In this document: positions 10,862 through 22,381 of the stretch, one piece after another | Layout of the letters: each line of letters starts with the position of its first letter | How positions within the stretch are numbered: position 1 is the stretch's first letter | NCBI GenBank assembly: GCA_011947345.1 | Contig: JAAVTG010000570.1 | Location: 1-64,000 of the forward strand | Length of the DNA stretch: 64,000 nt | Source of the DNA: Phytophthora quininea | Taxonomy: Eukaryota > Oomycota > Peronosporomycetes > Peronosporales > Peronosporaceae | Direction of reading: 5' to 3' | Position numbers and translations under genes: made by a program | Notes under the pieces: generated by a model | The model's input: only the letters and a program-made list of their open reading frames with translations | Database searches by the model: none | Told to the model about the DNA's origin: nothing

Positions 10862-12337
10862 CTAATTGAAATGCGAATCTGCAAGATTACATTTCGCGAC
10901 ATACAACGGGATGTTCGCCATCTCCTCAGCCTTCAATAAGACCTTGGAAAGTTTCTTCTCATCAGCACCTAGCAGAACGGCAACGCAGCACACCGGCAAT
11001 TGTTTGTCCAAAAATGGCTGCGCGAGTTGCAACAGCGTTTCTTGATCGCACGTGTGTAGCTGTCGCTTTGCTAGCTGCAAGAAGCAGAACAGCTCCGTAG
11101 TGGTCCTGTCTTCACCGCATAATGCCTGGCATTTGGCACCAGTTGTTCAGTGAACTGGATCCAAATGGAGTGAGCAACAGCTCTACATCCCTGGTGGTGA
11201 GTTTCAGGGCCAACTGCAGATTCAATCGTGAATTCACTAGCAATCACAGAGGTTTCCGCCTGATGCGTAATAGCGACTCGCGATCTCGTTCTTCTGGCTT
11301 GCCGATTTGGCCAGATCTTCGAAGTCGTTCTGCTTCCAATATGGCACCAGACACGATCTCTGCTTGAAAGCAACTTCATCACTAGCACGATAGAAATCAC
11401 CAGACGCTGCTAGTAGCATGTATCGGTTCGCCCAGCTTCTGCGGTTGATCTCGTTCTGGCTCAAACCGTCGAGACAAAACCAGCACATACGTAAATTGCT
11501 TCCAACCGGCCAGCGCAGTGATTCAAAGAGCTTACCATCGACGTCAGTCCACACGAAATATCCGCCTTGGCAAACGCGTCACGCCCCCACCGTGCCAGGC
11601 AACCCGACGCCTCTTGTGGACCGCAAGCCAGCAGCAGATCAAGGCCAATATGCAGCTCTTCCCCATGCCTGGACTGCCTGTCAAGATGAACTGCTTGCCG
11701 TTTTCATCACCGGTGTCGATCTCATCTTGCATAAAGCTCTTGAAGTGCTCCAACACACATAGGTTCTCTCATCGGACGTAATACCTGGCGCTTGTCAACG
11801 CCATCATGTTCCTGACTGCTTCGATGTTCTTCACTTGCCCGCAGTCGTCGTCAGTCCAATCCATCAGCTTCAAAACTCTCCATCTTTCGGCAAGTTGCCA
11901 TAATTCCTGGAGCTCCTCAGCAATTTCAGCAGACTCGTCAGTTTGGAAGGTGGTTGCAATGCAGATTCCTTTTCCTCGCCCTTTTCAAGTCCACCGGAGG
12001 CAGAACCAGCCACACGTGAACTTGGTCTTTTCCCAGCTCTGGGCTCTCATGAAGCCGCATGGCCTCTGACTGTCTGCGAGGAGTCCTGCATCTGACTCGT
12101 CGAGCACTGCAGAGTCGGCATCGAAGCACTTCATCCACTGGTTGTTGGTTTCTTGGCCACGAACAGTTGCAGCTCTTGGGCATCTTGGTGGACAGTCATT
12201 GGGATATTGGCCTTGATTGCGACCTTCAAGTCTCGAACCTGCCGCTCCAAGTCGATGTCCACTGGAAAAGCATTTCTGCCTCTCACCCCAACCATCGCAC
12301 AGAACAGCATCAACTGTTCGCCTTCTCTGTAGCTCAT
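10862..12337 (-). pseudogene. Crinkler (CRN) family effector gene, frame broken
   Basis: CRN proteins are modular host-targeted effectors of oomycetes. The N-terminus around 12310 has the ubiquitin-like start (LFCAMVGV, FPVDID) and at 12152-12166 LFVAK, a variant of the LFLAK translocation motif. Then comes a DWL-like region (KDQVHVWLVLPPV). Near 11655-11678 a Walker A motif GSPGMGKS begins the P-loop C-terminal domain common in CRNs. Coding-like text continues in several frames to the stop at 10862. I count at least four frame changes; because similar single-base losses affect housekeeping genes here, it may be intact in reality. Its start lies only about 60 bases from the divergent dynein gene. 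Not reconstructed here. Confidence 0.75.
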
Positions 12338-12397
12338 CAAATTCTTTCCTGAGCACCAGGTTGGTTTGAAAGGTCGGAACGATATCCGAAAGTCGCA

Positions 12398-15379
12398 ATG
12401 GTCAAGGAGGCGGAGCCAGCACCCGAGGGCACAAGGCCCATGATGATCTCGATGCGAGAGATGGAGACGCTGGGGCTCAAAACCGGCAGCGGCCTGCGCG
12501 AGACGGTGGCGTTCAAGGTCTTCACGAGGCAGGAGGTGCTGGACCAGATCGCGCAGGTCGGCTTCATGTGCCCCTTCCACGAGTTCCGTGCGGAGATCGC
12601 CAAGATGGCGGCGGGGACGACATTCTGATCGTCGCGGACCCGACCGAGACGTACGGGGAGAACTGGCTGCTCTGTTTGACCAGGAAGGCGTTCGACTCGC
12701 AGATGGAGCAGATCAAGCAGCGCGAGCAGGAGCGACTGACGCGCTGGCAGCTCAGGAGAAGGAGGCCAACGCCGCGGCAGACGCCAACGACATGTCCAAG
12801 ATCGTGTACGAAGACAAACCGGTAATGTCAAGAGCGTGGACTTCAGCTACGGCAAGAGAGACCCACGAGGATGTCGAAGCACTTACGGTGAAGCCCTCTC
12901 GGCCGTTGGTAAGGGAATGGTTTTGCTTAAAAGCTTTACGTGGTGACAAACTAATTGTTGTTTCGGTTCTTTGTGGTGAAGATCACGATCTCCGTGACCA
13001 AAATGTCGGACGAACTGAACGCCGACTACAAATTCAGCGACCGTGACGCTGATCAGTGTGCGTTGGGCATCCAGCGTGCTAGGGCAACAGTGTTCTGACG
13101 AGTTATTTGACTTCTTTAGGCTTTGTGGAGTGGAGGCAGCACAAGGACCCGAACTATGAGCTGACGCGAATGGAGCAAGACGTCGGGCTGCAGGGAACGC
13201 CTCTACTGGTGGACGGAGCGACGCAGACGAGTTGGTTCCGCTCGGTGAACAGCGCTTTGCAGTACGCGCCTATCGTGATGGAACCAGATAAACGTCAATT
13301 CGAAATGGATAGTGACAAGATGCAAGCTTTTCTGGCTCGCGTGCTGCCACGGGTGGAGCGCGCATTACAGCAGAATGAAACACTGGATGTGTTCCTGGAC
13401 CCGTTCTCGCATTTGCTCGAGGAAGAAGACGCGTCGCTGGGCAACAAGAACAACGAGAACGCGATGCGAGAATTGCGCAGCTTTACAGATCTTGTGTACA
13501 GCAAGAACAAAACGCTGCCGTCAATCGACTGGCACCCACGTAGGCATGGCGTCGTTGCGGTGGCAGCAGCAGCCAACGCATCTTTCGCTCGACGTCTCGA
13601 TCTACTGGACACTGTGGACAGCTCATTCATTCTCATTTGGAACTTTGTGGACCTCATTCATCCTCAGATCATGCTCGAGGCTCCGCAAGACGTACTGAGG
13701 ATGCGATTCAATCCAGCAGCACCCCACATCGTTGCGGAGGACTCTACAACGGACAAGTGCTTGTGTGGGATTTCTCAAAGGCTGAACATTTACTCTCCAA
13801 GATAAAGACTACGAAGACATCTTCTGGTTCCGGCGGTGCTGGATCGACTGCTGGGTCAAGTGCTTCAGCCGCGTCCAAAGGTCGAGGGGACGAGGATGCT
13901 CACAAACAAGTCCCTCCGGTCAAACCTCTGTACGTGTCATACATTGACGTGAGTCACCGACGACCTGTGGCGGATCTGCAGTGGCTACCAGCAGGTGTGG
14001 AAGTTAACAGTCGAGGCCACGTCGTGGCTTCCACCGGCGCAGACGCGAATTCTGTCAACCAGTTTGTGACGATCGCAGCCGATGGACAAGTTTCGTTTTG
14101 GGACTTGCGCTTCAAAGATCCGAGATACCGTGGAGTAACGCGTACCAAGGTGGATAAGACTGGAGCAGCCAAGGATGGATCAGCACCTGACGTGCATTTC
14201 GTTCCCATTTATTCGATCTCATTGTCTAAAGTCGACAATCCAGGCGAGTTGACGTTGGAAACGCTGTGGCTGGAGAAAATCGCGAGGACTCTGGAGGTGA
14301 CGGAGGTGTTCTGTCACTAACGAGTCGATTCTACTGCGGCACCGAGGAGGGGAATTTTTGTATGCCGACTGGCGCCCACATGCTCCAGCGAAAGGTGGCG
14401 GAAACAAGGGCGAAGAAGGTGGTCGGGGTGGCGAAGAAGGCGTCGAGTACGTCCAGTGGCTGGTTCGAGACCATTCACGACCGATTCTAGGACTTTGTGC
14501 GTCGCCATTCTTCCCCAGCATCTTTCTAACAGCGAGCGAGTCACATTTCCACCTCTGGAACGTTGCGCATCAACACGAAGCGGGTGGGGTAGAAGATCCC
14601 AGCAGTCCCAGCAGTGCTTACAACGGACCGATCTTCGTGTCTCCGTTAACTCCGTCAGTTATCACATGCGTAGCATTTTCGCCGTCTCGTCCTGGTGTGA
14701 TTTTCTTGGGTAAAGCTGACGGGATGCTGGAGGTTTGGGACTTCTTGGACCAATCGCACCGTTCTAGCCTGTCAATTGGTGTGACGGCTTGTGCGCTAAC
14801 GTCGATCGAATTCCGATCGCAGCTTGTTACGGCCAACAATTCCAGTGGAAGTGCTGCAAACACTGCTGCGTCTGGTGCAGGAGGTGCTGGTATGCCAAGT
14901 CGTGCTAAGGCTCCTGACGGTGCCGCTGGTGCTAGAGGTCGCAACAATCCTGGCCCTGGTGGCCCTACTGGAGGTAATACTACAACGACAACCAACATCA
15001 AGCAGCAACTCGTAGCTGTTGGCGACCAGATTGGGAATTTGCACATTTGGAAGTGCCTCGAACGCTTTCACGACCTACTGGTGGAGAACGCTCAGCCATG
15101 GAGGCCTACTTCAAACGAGAGAGCGAGCGCATGAAAGCTGCCCGTGCAACATCGAAAGCCAGTGAAGTTGGAAATGACGGTGGGGCTCCCAGTCTACGAC
15201 AAAACCGTGGGGAGGACTCCAACGCTCCTGGAACAGCTGCAGGGAACAATCTCGGGTCCATGCCAACTAAGGAGGCTGATTCTACCAAGGCTGCTCTAAA
15301 CCCCGACGACGAGATTTTCAAGCAAATGGAGAACGAATTCTGTCGTGATATGAGCATTGAAAATGCCCGAAGCGCATGA
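12398..15379 (+). CDS. axonemal inner-arm dynein intermediate chain, WDR63/DNAI3 (IC140) type
   Basis: Intermediate chain of the two-headed inner-arm dynein (I1/f) that powers flagellar bending; consistent with zoospores. The N-terminal part holds EVLDQIAQVGF, ETYGENWLLC, and KFSDRDADQ; FVEWRQHKDPNYEL and the preceding segments match WDR63 rather than cytoplasmic dynein chains. WD-type repeats follow (SIDWHP, GGLYNGQVLVWDFSK, SFWDLRF, FHLWNV, LEVWDF, LHIWKCLERF), with low-complexity inserts rich in Gly and Ser. C-terminal region: ERSAMEAYFKRE. Introns: about 12909-12981 (exact phase uncertain) and 13058-13119. Frame changes near 12614, 12745, 12825, 13733, 14272, 14355 and 15085, mostly G or A runs one base short. 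Roughly 950 residues. Distinguishing IC140 from its paralogues rests on memory of the family. Confidence 0.82.
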
Positions 15380-15966
15380 AGGGATGGCAATGCGGGCCTG
15401 AGTGCGTAATTGCTCATGCAGGATGCGATTCCAGCCACAGACGGTATCTATTCGCTGTGCTTTGTTGTCGTTCGGCAATTCACACCGACCGGTGCAATAT
15501 TTTCCCCAGCCTTCGGGATTCGGGATGCATATTGACAAATTCATAGTTACCCACCGTTCAGAGTTCTTTTCAAAGCTCTTTGGTCGAGAAAAATCATAAG
15601 AAGAACTGGCTGGAAGACGACGTCAATATTGGAGCTGGACGTCTCCATACGTTATTGCACATGAAGGAAACGCTGGTGAAAGAAAAGTCCTGGACGAATA
15701 ATGAGGCATACGAATGTCGCGACGTTAGATCATCGCTCGTTCGACAAATGTTGGCCATGCTGATGATCATTAGTTATGCTGTTCAATTCGCAATTATGTT
15801 ATCTCGTCCCCATCCGAGGATCTCTTTCAGTGGTAGAACAAGCATGTTTACTCATTCGTCCTATGCAATAAGCCTTCCCAAATGCGTGGCTTCCGTTGTC
15901 TTCATAGTTCATTTGGAAGCCTCAACAACAACAGCACTACCTCGTTTTCAAATCCTTACTGCGAGA
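15380..15966. other. intergenic, upstream of the RXLR cluster
   Basis: An open frame runs from 15580 in phase with the first effector gene but has no recognisable domain; the effector's own ATG with a signal peptide at 15967 is the better start, so this is probably promoter and 5' UTR. Confidence 0.5.
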
Positions 15967-16944
15967 ATGAACTTCAACCAAGTTGTACTCGTGGTGTTGA
16001 TCATCCTCTTCGCCACAGCCGAGACTTTTGCGATGTCTCCCAGTCAAGTCAAGGCATCGACGGCAACCTCGACTACGCATCGCTTCATCTACGCCAACCA
16101 ACACAGAATGCTACGCGTCGACGGATCTGACGAAGAGAGAGGGGCGATCCCTGGATTATCGACGATCAAGGCAGCTGTATCGAACGCTGCGTCCAAGACG
16201 GCGTCCAAAGTCTCTGCTGCGAAAATACGCTGGAACGTTGGTAACTGGGCTATCGAAGGCAAATCGGAAGCGTATGTCAAGTCCAAGCTGGGGCTGAGTA
16301 ACTTGGAAGGCTCGGCGCTCACGTCCAACAAGAACTACAAGGCCTTCGAGAGATTCGTGCGCTTGACCAAAGAATATCGAGCCAACAATTGGCTAACGAA
16401 TAATGTCAACACAGAAGTGGTCTGGTACATGTTGCATCTGGACACGATTGCTGTGGCCCAACGCAAGTCGTCCGACGAGTACGCCACCTTCGTTGCCTAC
16501 GTGAACAAGTTCGACAGGAAGATGATGAAGTACGACCAGGTGTCCATGCCCACCACGCTCAAGATTGGAAGCACACCCGATGAATTGATGGCCAAAGTGG
16601 AGATTTGGGCTACGGAAGGTCGCTCCGAGACATTCGTGGCAGGTATGCTGGGACTCAACCACAAGTTCCTTCTTAAGAGCGAACCGAAATCGGCCGTACC
16701 ATACCTCAAAGCATTTTTGAACTCAGAAACAACGCGGGTAAGAGAAACTAACAAGATCCCCCAGACTACTTTCACTTGTGTGCTAACAGCACAAACAAAA
16801 CAAAAAATCAACACAAGTCACGCAGCTCTGTTCGTTTTTTCCTTCATCATTGCCTTTTCCAGAACTGATCCCCACCAACTCAAGATGATCCAATTTATCG
16901 CGTTCGGGTTCGAACAAATTCATGAATCTGTTGCTACCCCATAA
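15967..16944 (+). CDS. RXLR-dEER effector, copy 1 of a tandem trio
   Basis: A secreted protein of 325 residues. Residues 1-22 form a signal peptide with a hydrophobic core (VVLVVLIILFATAETFA). RMLR at 47-50 and DEER at 55-58 form the RXLR-dEER host-translocation signature of Phytophthora effectors. The remainder is helical, with repeated units containing W, Y and L at regular spacing (GKSEAYVKSKLGLS and later GRSETFVAGMLGLN), like WY-domain folds. The frame is open throughout, but the last 65 residues from about 16740 are unlike the rest and contain a hydrophobic stretch; the ancestral stop may have been lost, since copies 2 and 3 end at the equivalent point. Host target unknown. Confidence 0.85.
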   Translation: MNFNQVVLVVLIILFATAETFAMSPSQVKASTATSTTHRFIYANQHRMLRVDGSDEERGAIPGLSTIKAAVSNAASKTASKVSAAKIRWNVGNWAIEGKSEAYVKSKLGLSNLEGSALTSNKNYKAFERFVRLTKEYRANNWLTNNVNTEVVWYMLHLDTIAVAQRKSSDEYATFVAYVNKFDRKMMKYDQVSMPTTLKIGSTPDELMAKVEIWATEGRSETFVAGMLGLNHKFLLKSEPKSAVPYLKAFLNSETTRVRETNKIPQTTFTCVLTAQTKQKINTSHAALFVFSFIIAFSRTDPHQLKMIQFIAFGFEQIHESVATP

Positions 16945-16952
16945 TCGTCTGC

Positions 16953-17737
16953 ATGTTCGGTTCGTCGTGCTCCACTCACGATTTGGTCACCTTCTCTACG
17001 TCGTCCTCTCCATCCACGAGTGTGGGGCTCTACCACGTTCTACTAGTGACGATGCTTGTTTTGCTCAGCAACTCTGGGGCTCTCCCGACCTCGCCGACGG
17101 AGGTGGTTGGGCATCATCACGCGAACAGGTTTCTCCGCACTGTCGATTCCAACGAGGAGAGGGCAGAGACCCCCGGCTTCGTGGCGATCAAGAACGCTGT
17201 CGTGAAGACCGCCGGAAACCTAAAAACTCGCTGGAAAGTCGTTGGGTGGGCCATCAACGGGAAGTCTGAGGCGTATGTGAGACAGAAGTTGAGGTTGGGC
17301 GACCTGAGAGGTAAAGCGATGAGATCGAGCCCCAACTACAAAGATGTTCGTGGAGATAGTGCAAGATACTCAGTGTAAGAAGTGGCGGAGATACAACACC
17401 CCCACGGAGACTGTCTGGCACACGTTGGGGCTGGACAAAGCTGACATGGCCACGATCAAAAGCGCTGCTGAGTACCCTAACTATGCTGCCTACGTGAACA
17501 TCTTTGACGGCAAAATGTTGCTATACAAGGACTGGGCGATGCCCCACATCAATTTTGGACACTCTACTAACGAGTTGAAGACGAAAGTCAGCGTTTGTCG
17601 AAGGCATGCTGGGGCTAAACGCGAGGTTTCGCGTCTCCTCTGATCCCAAGGTTGCCGAGCCATACTTCGAGTTGTTCAAGAGTTTGCAGAAAATAGAGAA
17701 AGCTAAAAGCAACAACGCTAGCTTTCCAACACTGTGA
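16953..17737 (+). pseudogene. RXLR-dEER effector, copy 2, probably broken
   Basis: Related to copies 1 and 3. It carries RFLR followed by NEER with the same spacing, then GKSEAYVRQKLRLGDL. Two defects are visible. The codon at the position where copy 3 has its ATG is GTG, so the signal peptide would have to be reached from an ATG about 70 bases upstream at 16953, which adds a polar N-terminus in front of the hydrophobic core. Further on the frame changes near 17340 and near 17590 before the shared C-terminal end at 17737. Only 8 bases separate it from copy 1's stop. The indels could be sequence errors; the start-codon change is a substitution and more likely real. Confidence 0.7.
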
Positions 17738-17905
17738 TGCGGGAACGTTTCCCCACAGCAATCTGGAATTGTCGACGTAAAATCACAAGCTTCGCGGATC
17801 ACAACATAAACGTCCGCCGCCGCATAATCGTCAGTGTTTAGTTCGTCGAGCTCCAGGCACACATTCAGTTTGCCGAAGCAAAGCACCTACCTCTAGTTCA
17901 CAAGA

Positions 17906-18675
17906 ATGGGGATCTACTACGTTCTGTTGGCGGGGATACTTGGTTTTCTCAGCAACCCGGGCTCTCGCCGAGTCTTTTCAAGCGAAGAGCTCAACCACAG
18001 CCACGATCGGAAATCATCGTACTGAAAGCGACGCTGACAGGCTTCTCGGCGTGAATGAGTACAATTCTGACGAGGAGAGAGCGGGGGTTCCCGGTTTCAG
18101 TGCAGTGAAGAATGCAGTCGTGAAGGTCGGTGCAGACGTAAAAGCTCGCTGGGACGTCTCGGGGTGGATCGAACACGGCAAATCTGAAGCGTATGTCAGG
18201 CAGGCGCTGGGTTTGGGCGACCTGAAAGGTAAAGAGCTGAGAGCGAGCCCCAAGTACAAATATTTCAAGTTGTTCGTGAAGTTGCGAGAGAAAAACAACG
18301 GAAAGCGTGGCTGAAAGCGAACACCCCCACGAAAGTTGTCTGGGACGAGGTGGGGCTGAACAAAGTTGACTTGGCCAAGATTAAGGAGACTGCTGCGTAC
18401 TACAACTATGCTGCCTACGTGAGAAGTTTTGACAAAAAGCATGGTGGTACAACTCGGCGCTGAGCCCCATCAGTTTTGAGCGCTCCGCTGAAAACGAGCT
18501 GAAGGCGAAGATCGGGGTTTGGGCGGAAGCACGAAGACATGACGAGTTCGTGAAAGCCATGCTGGGTGTCAACGGTAATTATGGTGTCATATTATCTGAC
18601 CTCGCAGATGCCATGCCATACTTCGAGTCATTCCAAACATTGAAGGCAGCGCAAAGGCTTAGAATCAACGGCTAA
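17906..18675 (+). pseudogene. RXLR-like effector, copy 3, degenerate motif and shifted frames
   Basis: Starts with an ATG at 17906 and a hydrophobic signal-peptide core, with a frame change near 17935. The translocation motif is degenerate: RLLG in place of RXLR, with DEER retained further on. GKSEAYVRQALGLGDL matches copies 1 and 2, and the C-terminal unit (AKIGVWAEARR, KAMLGVNG) is readable again at 18480-18675 after further frame changes near 18310 and 18440. Adjacent to a minus-strand START-FYVE-GAF gene whose stop is about 95 bases beyond. It may be a decayed member of the trio, or a divergent one seen through sequence errors. Confidence 0.65.
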
Positions 18676-18768
18676 CGAAATGAACCGACAGACATCTTCG
18701 TTTCTGGGTGAACCCGTGCATGTTTGTTTGAATAGGAAATGTTGATAACGAATACTTACGGAAGCTAC

Positions 18769-20840
18769 CTAAGACGTCTTGGACGCGGCGCCTGACGAAC
18801 GGGTAGCCTGCTTTCCTTTGAGCCGCACCACCTTGGACGCTGTCTCGGCCAACTTCTTCATGGCCGAGTACTGCGACTGCGACACCTCGCGGGATGTATT
18901 ATCGATGCAGCACACTGAGCCCACCACTTGGTTGTCCTCGCCCATGAGTGGGAAGCCGAGGTAGAACCGCAGGTCGTACGCCTTGAGCGCAGGAAGGTTG
19001 TGGAAACGAATGTCCGACTCGGGGTGCGGCACCAGCAGCGGCTTGTCGTTCATGATCGTGTGCTGGCAGAAGGACTGCTCGCGGGGCATGTGTAGCTGCC
19101 GGAAGGGCTCAACATTGGACGCCAACACGTGCTGCTCGTTGTCGTTGATCAGTGTGACTAATCCCGTGGAGCATTTCATCTCGCGTGCCACCAACTCGCA
19201 GATGAGGTCGAGCTCTTCCGTGTCAGTGATGTTAGAGTACCCTCCGTTCTTGATGGCGCTCAGTCGCTGCTCTTCGCCGCTTGGCATCGGCGGTTTACTG
19301 AGCGTAGCAGTGTCTGGGGCCATGTTCAACGGGTAGTTGCGTCCGTCCGCATTGGCAAGAACGCAGTCCTCGACAGGGACCTTATCCACCTTGATCATGC
19401 CCTTGTCAAGGGCATCCGCGTACTTCTTGACGTCGTCGTCGGTGAGACGCACCGAGACGCCGGACACGGACGAGCACTCGGAGCGAACGTCTGAGTCTTC
19501 CTTGTCCTGACTGAGCAAGTGGCGAATGACCGACACGACCGACTTGCGTTTGTTGCCGGTCGAAGTGTGAAGAGCTTCGTGCAAGAAGTTGGTCAGCGCC
19601 TTTCCTGCAGGTTCAGGTGCTCCGGGAAGTCCGGCCACGCCCGAAAGAGCAGCGTCGGGGAGGATCTCGAGGCGTCCGCGGTTGCGCTGGTCGACTCGGG
19701 AATAGTCGGCATCGCTGACGAATTCGACGCAGCGGGTGCATGCGCGAACCGACGAGACCTCGCCCTGACGGTTCTCGATCGAGTGGATGCTCCAGCACTG
19801 GTGGCAGACCATGTGACCGCAGAGGTGGCAGCGCTTCTTGCGCGCGAGCATTCGCAACGACTTGGCGCAGCATGTGCAGCGGGAGTTGGTGGCCTCGAAT
19901 GTTGCCACGTTGGCCAGCGACTGAGCGCCAAAGCGGCGACGACTCACAACGCCCGGGAGTTGACTCGCGCCGGCAGCAAGACGCATCAATCGTTTCTTGC
20001 GCTTCTTGAGCGAAGCTTGAGCGCCGCGGTTACTGTCGCTGCCGAAGCTGTAGTTGGATGTGGTCGGATTGAACTGAGGCTCGTCGTCCTTCAGCGACGA
20101 CTGGCCAAAGAACATGACCCGCACCAAGTTGCTGGACGGGATCTTCTCGATGAGGTAGGATGCCGTCAGGTCCGGCAGTTCGTCCACCCGCCCCGACTTC
20201 ATCTTGCCCGCCAGCAGCTCCTTCTCGTCCAACGACGTCATGGTGACAGTGAAGGAGTCGGCGCTGCGCTCCTTTCAAAGTGCTCGACGTAGCACCACTG
20301 CTCGTGGTTCTTGAACATCCGGGATCGCTCAAAGGCGCCGGTCTTGACCGTTAGCGTGGCATTAGTGTCGGCTGTGTCGAGCGGTGCGGCGTGCACCACG
20401 GCGCCGTAAATGTAGTCCTTGTACAGACCGTGCATGACGGAGTCGTGAGCAGTGTCGGTGGTGGTGCTCAAGATGGTCTGCAGCTCTTGCAGACTCGCCT
20501 TCATCTCGCCAGTGGTCAGCACTTCCTGAGCCGCCTCGACCCCGTCACCGTGCGAGAAGACCGTGAAGCCGTTGGCCACCGACTTCCACTTCCAGTTCTT
20601 CAGTGATGCCTCGCGGTTCGTGAGGCGCACAAAGTCGACCTTGTCGGCGGCTTCACGCGCGACGCGAAGAAGTTTCTCGTCGCCAAGTCGAACTCGCGAT
20701 TGGATCGAGTGCGGGTCTTGGTCGATGTCCGGGGAGTCACCACCCGAGTCTTTGGTGCTGCGGTCCCACGACCGCTCCACCACAAGTCGTTTGAAGCTGC
20801 CGATGTTGGTGCGGAGACGTTCCTTACGTGTTCTCACCAT
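18769..20840 (-). CDS. START-like / FYVE / GAF protein, gene 1
   Basis: A family abundant in oomycetes. N-terminal part (about 1-260) resembles START-type lipid-binding domains, including EQWCYVEHFE and AGYLVEQV-like text (ASYLIEKIPSSNLVRVMFFGQ). FYVE-type zinc finger at about 318-380 with CTCCAKSL, RCHLCGHMVCHQCW and ACTRC, expected to bind phosphatidylinositol 3-phosphate on endosomes. GAF domain at about 540-680 (ELDLICELVAREMKCSTGLV, QSFCQHTIM, FYLGFPLMGEDNQVVGSVCCID), a small-molecule sensor fold. The start codon at 20840 is clear. One A is missing in an A run near 20272; the 2072-base span plus one gives 690 residues. Ligand of the GAF domain and partners unknown. Confidence 0.88.
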
Positions 20841-22381
20841 GGCGGATCGAAGAGTGAGCGGATCGTAAAGCAGCCAGCGGTGATTGCGGATCGAGACGTC
20901 GCCGAGACTCTCCCCAGGTGCAGCCGGGCGAAGAAAGCGTTTGGGATAGTGAGCCCCACGGTGTCGGCCGAGCTTGCTCGCTCAATGTCAATGCCGGGCC
21001 AAGCGGTTGACGACTGCCAGCCAACGAGATAACGCCCACCTGCTTTTCGACAGCGAGGGGATCATGTGTAATTGGCCATGTGAAGTTGCAGGGCCGTATC
21101 GGCTTGAGGCAGGCGGCGGGGAAAATGCGGCAGCCAAGGCAGCAACAAAAGTAGCGAGTCTTGTCCAGCGGAGGTAGCGATCTTATCGTCGAGGTATACA
21201 GCTCTAGAATTTGTGGCCGAGCTTAGCAGCTGCACGTGTGTGCACACCAAGAGCGCTAACAGCGTAGAAGAAGGAGCGTCGATTTGATCTCGAGCTCATC
21301 CACGGCCCGATCGGATACGCACTGACTTGCCTCGCAGCCGAGATTGTGTCCACCTTCACCAAGTCTTTGACACCGCACTAACGTTCGCTTAGCGATATTA
21401 GGCGGCAGCTGGACGAGAACTGCGCGCTCGGCACCAAGAGCAGCAAGGTGCAAGTGCATGGGGTCTCTAGTCCGTGGTCTTACCAGCAGAACTGCATGTT
21501 GGAAGTAAGCTCCTCGAGTCCCCGGTGGAGAAAGTTTACTCCGCCTGCAAGGTGCCAATGATTGGGATCGGAGAAAACTTGTACGACCCGCTTCTCTGCT
21601 GCCTGCCCTCCAGCTGCATGCGTCTCGGCGACCAAGTAAAGATGTCCACGATCGAGCAGTGCATGTCGGAAAGAGCTCATGGCAACGGGGCGCCGCAACC
21701 TACCGGAATGACAAGTCGCACACGACAAGATCGATTTCGGCTTTGCAGGAGCGCTCTATGGCTGGAGCGGGCTTCGCGACTGAAAAATGGACTGCGGTGC
21801 CAGCTTCGTTCTGTGCACGAACATCGCGTGGACTTGTCCACCGACACGAGTGCTGTTAATAACACATCGCGGTGATAGCGCGCTTCTTCCCGACACTTCG
21901 TTACTGCTCGGGGACTTTACCGACCCAGTCGTTGAGTCCACACGTTGTTGGTCCAGTTCGATTTGCATTTGACAGGGCAACATGCAGCAAGTCGCTGGGC
22001 TGTGGTAGCTGCGTTGTGGACTCAACGGTGTTGAGCGACGTCTTCACTGTACAATCAACTTGCGGTGGCCGCGTTGCCGAGCAGTGCTCAAGCAGAAGCG
22101 TTTGGCTGATTGATCGATCAGCTATTCTGGCGGCAGAACACGCCCAGCGGAGATCAACAGTCATCTAAAACGCACTGTCAGATGCGGTAGAGCTTACAAT
22201 ATAAAAACAATGCAGTATATTCAAGTATGAAGTTGGGCTGACCTTCACTACGAAGTCGCCAAGGAATTTGCCATGGTGGTGCCTCGACAAACGAAATCGA
22301 CATTTCGCTGCCGCAGAAGCGCATGCTGGACGGCGGTCGCGAGCTCTGGGGCCCCAAGAACCAAAAGTCAGTATGGCCCCT
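20841..22381. other. intergenic stretch with no assignable gene
   Basis: About 1.5 kb upstream of START-FYVE-GAF gene 1. A plus-strand open frame at 21474-21875 holds a Cys-containing segment (VPMIGIGENLYDPLLCCLP) that looks protein-like, and a second coherent stretch (KIDFGFAGALYGWSGLRD) in another frame near 21730, so a decayed gene may lie here, but I do not recognise it. Confidence 0.4.

Noticed and set aside
19519..20292. Long plus-strand open frame (257 codons) opposite START-FYVE-GAF gene 1
   Set aside because: It is the antisense of a conserved gene with clear FYVE and START motifs; GC-rich codon use leaves antisense frames open.
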